Part shown: one piece after another, positions 61,805 to 64,000 of the stretch | How the letters are laid out: each line of letters begins with the position of its first letter | Position numbering within the stretch: the stretch's first letter is position 1 | From: Centrapalus pauciflorus | Lineage: Eukaryota > Streptophyta > Magnoliopsida > Asterales > Asteraceae | Length of the DNA stretch: 64,000 nt | Direction of reading: 5' to 3' | Assembly: GCA_020465985.1 (NCBI GenBank) | Contig: JAANYP010004787.1 | Coordinates: 235,823 to 299,822 of the forward strand | Program-made: the position numbers and the translations under genes | Notes under the pieces: model-generated | The model's input: the letters and a program-made list of their open reading frames with translations, nothing else | The model's database searches: none | Told to the model about the DNA's origin: nothing

Positions 61805-61875
61805 TGCACCAGCCGGGAATCGAACCCGGGTCTGTACCGTGGCAGGGTACTATTCTACCACTAGACCACTGGTGC
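61805..61875 (-). tRNA. tRNA-Gly (GCC)
   Basis: On the minus strand the 71-nt gene begins GCACCAGTGGTCTAGTGG and ends CCCGGCTGGTGCA. The acceptor stem GCACCAG pairs with CTGGTGC, the D-arm has TGGTCTAGTGG, the anticodon loop is CTGCCAC with anticodon GCC, and the T-arm has GGGTTCGATTCCC (A and B box promoters). No CCA is encoded, as expected for a nuclear gene. No intron. Confidence 0.97.
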
Positions 61876-63022
61876 TTTTGTGTTTCAGATGTATTATCCT
61901 GCTTTATAAATGCTAACATAAATCTAGGCTAGTACTTGCTAATGCCTCCAGAAGGGAAGAGTCAAATATGTATTATGTACGCATATATTCTTGCTTTTAA
62001 AAGAGTTTCCATCAATTTTAATTACAAAGAAATCATTTTGTTTAAAACTAATGTGACGTTTGGTTCACGAAATGAAATTCGAAGAAATTGGAATTTAATT
62101 TTAGTTATTAATTTGGTTGTTGGTGAATGTAAAAGATGATTTTTAGTATTGGTTAGAGATGTAAATCGGAATCTAATTAATGTATAGGTTGGAATTTAAT
62201 TCATGTATAATTTGAAAGAAATCTCAAATTCTTATAAACAAGAAAATTTGATGAAAAATACATAAAATTTAACCATTTACGTTAGTTATAAAAAGTGATA
62301 AACAAGCTAAATTTAAATTACAATTCCATCACACGAAATAAACGCCACTAAGTTTAGGTTTTAAAACTGGTCATTTTGTTAAATATTTGATTACCAATGA
62401 AACAACATAGAATCTCAAAACGATTATGAGTTTTCATATATTCAGTCTTTCCTTTCTTCCTCGTTCTAACATCCACTAGGAAGTTTTTTTTCCCCCTTAA
62501 CGACGGAAGCTTCATTTAATTAATTTTCTCCTTGTCAAATAAAAGCAATGCTATAAAAATTCAACTTGTTCTTTTGACTGAAACGCAATTTCTTCCATTT
62601 ATAATTTACAAGAGCTTAATTCATATGCTTTCTATTGTTAGATAATCCTTGATCTTTTTTCCTTTGAAAAAACAAGGAATTGTTATTGTTATGTAAACAA
62701 CAAACTTCAAAAAGGTAGTCTACAAAACTAATGCAAAATAGTTTATTTACAGCAATTATTATATCTCAAAACTCAACCACCTGGGAAAGAAAGCACAACC
62801 AGAACAGATAGGCTTGAGCAATAATATAAATATTAAAGAGTTGGCAAAATACTAAACACATTAGTAAGATGCATTAAGCATAAATCCACCATTCAGAACC
62901 AAATTAACCTTCAAAATTGTACCAAGATGCAAAAACAACAAGTTTCTCAAGACCAAATCCTATGATGCTATGAATAATTATCAAAAGACAACAAAAACCC
63001 ATTATTAATCCAATCACTCGAT
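61876..63022. other. Intergenic DNA and eS4 3' UTR
   Basis: AT-rich, with a candidate MITE at 62053-62348. The last 150 bp before 63023 is the likely 3' UTR of the eS4 gene. No other gene recognised. Confidence 0.5.
62053..62348. mobile_element. Candidate Tourist/PIF-like MITE
   Basis: GTGACGTTTGGTTC at the left and the complement of the right end, GTGGCGTTTATTTC, form imperfect inverted repeats. TAA occurs at 62049-62051 and 62349-62351, the 3-bp duplication usual for PIF/Harbinger MITEs, though one extra T separates it from the left repeat. Non-coding, about 296 bp. Confidence 0.45.
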
Positions 63023-63762
63023 CTAGGCAGTGGCAGTTAAAGCAGCCTGCCTCTTCCTAGCCTCTTCAATGATGGTCAATTTGATACCCTTGCCCTTCGG
63101 CAGAGACACCCACGGCTTTGTACCCTTGCCAAGGGTAAAGACATTGCCCAAACGGGTAGCAAACTCATGACCTGTCGCATCCTGGATGTGTACAGTCTCG
63201 AAACTACCCTTATGCTTTTCCCTGTTCTTAAGGATTCCAACACGACCTGTGTTTCTTCCACCAGTCACCATGACAACATTTCCAACATCAAACTTGATGA
63301 AATCAACAATCTTGTTTGAGTCCAAGTCGAGCTTAATGGTGTCATTAGCCTTGATGAGAGGATCAGGGTAGCGGATAGTCCTTCCATCATAGGTGTTCAA
63401 GTAAGGAATGCCTTTCTGGCCAAACTGAACAGAGCGAACCTTGCACAGCTTGAACTGCAAAAAGAAAAAACTCTCTTTAGTTCATCAATTACAAGAATTA
63501 ACATCACATGAGTAAAGTTAGTGTTGGCCACAAGGAACCCCCGATTGGAATTGACAAACTTTAGAGATGGCATGCCACATTTCTTTGATTATCACAGGTT
63601 CGTTTGTAATGGAATTTGCACCTTCAATTAAATACCAGATATCCACCAAAAAGATATAACCGACCTTTGACTCCTCATCCCTGACGGAGTGCAGCCTGAA
63701 TCTACCTTTAGTATCATAAAGTAGACGGAAGTTTTCATTGGTTTTGGGAATTGAAACAACAT
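63023..63762 (-). CDS. RPS4: Ribosomal protein eS4 (RPS4), last two exons
   Basis: Minus-strand exons 63665-63762 and 63023-63454 are separated by a GT...AG intron. They encode the C-terminal part of 40S ribosomal protein eS4: VVSIPKTNENFRLLYD, KGRFRLHSVRDEESK, then FKLCKVRSVQFGQKGIPYL, YDGRTIRYPDPLIKAND, FDVGNVVMVTGGRNTGRVG (KOW motif), GHEFATRLGNVF and the end KGIKLTIIEEARKR. Stop TAG at 63023-63025. About 175 of roughly 262 residues are present. The 5' exons lie beyond base 64000, since 63763-64000 reads as intron. Cytosolic small-subunit protein, highly conserved; no lesions seen. Confidence 0.95.
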
Positions 63763-64000
63763 CTGCGACAAACAGATACAACATCAGAAATTCATTTACA
63801 CGTTCCCAGATATCAAGCAAATAAGCATGCTGCTTGTAAAGATCAACAATTTCTATCCAGTTTATGTATCATGAGCACACACTAAATATTTTATAGATCA
63901 AGAGCAAATATATGAAGTACTGACTGATCGACAATCATGCACATATATGTTGTATCATACTTTTTAGAGACGTCAGCCTTCAATGCCACAACCCATTAAA
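63763..64000 (-). other. Intron of eS4 gene
   Basis: Non-coding DNA upstream (minus sense) of the eS4 exon that begins ATGTTGTTTCAATTCC after a CGCAG acceptor. The residues expected before it in eS4 are not encoded here, so the intron continues past the edge. Confidence 0.7.

Noticed and set aside
63455..63664. A possible C/D snoRNA in the eS4 intron
   Set aside because: A box-C-like TTGATGA is present on the minus strand, but no convincing box D or terminal stem was found.

Overview
The window is nuclear DNA of a flowering plant. It has spliced plant genes with GT/AG introns, nested Ty1-copia elements with LTRs, CACTA and MITE-type DNA transposons, and long (TA)n tracts. A eudicot, probably an asterid such as a daisy-family species, is my guess. 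It rests on remembered resemblance of the extra ORF downstream of pol in two elements to proteins common in Asteraceae genomes, so it is tentative.

Layout. From 1 to about 39.9 kb lies a nest of LTR retrotransposons. Element A (1-11662, minus) is a Sirevirus-type Ty1-copia element with a 1,046-bp 5' LTR, long gag, pol and an env-like third ORF. It runs off the left edge. It sits just beyond a PPT-like site of element B (11663-25031, minus), another copia element with gag, pol and a related third ORF. B's pol is split by a 2,444-bp solo-LTR-like insertion (17585-20028, TSD TGAAA). B appears to lie in the leader of an old plus-strand copia element D (25032-38950; only leader, broken gag, 3' tail and 3' LTR are left). 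D's gag is split by the youngest element, C (27522-35584, plus; two LTRs, TSD CATCT). Beyond D come a fragment of a Sirevirus-type LTR and a decayed Ty3-gypsy reverse transcriptase.

From 40 to 47.6 kb is a patchwork of DNA transposon pieces: CACTA subterminal repeats and two CACTA ends, a 2.5-kb element with long compound inverted repeats, a MITE bordered by (TA)n, a hAT-like MITE, and an orphan exon of a protein arginine methyltransferase abutting a CACTA end.

The right quarter is the gene-bearing part. A BRCA2 homologue (47793-57479, plus) can be assembled from 21 exons into a 1,221-codon reading frame with six BRC repeats and the helical/OB-fold DNA-binding region. It has an E2F-type site upstream and one decayed BRC exon in an intron. 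A three-exon DUF538 protein gene (59202-61578, plus), a tRNA-Gly(GCC) gene (61805-61875, minus) and the 3' end of a ribosomal protein eS4 gene (63023-63762, minus, continuing past the right edge) follow.

BRCA2 should act in RAD51 loading during homologous recombination, eS4 in the small ribosomal subunit and the tRNA in translation. They are independent housekeeping genes, not a cluster. None of the retroelements can encode a complete set of intact proteins as read here.
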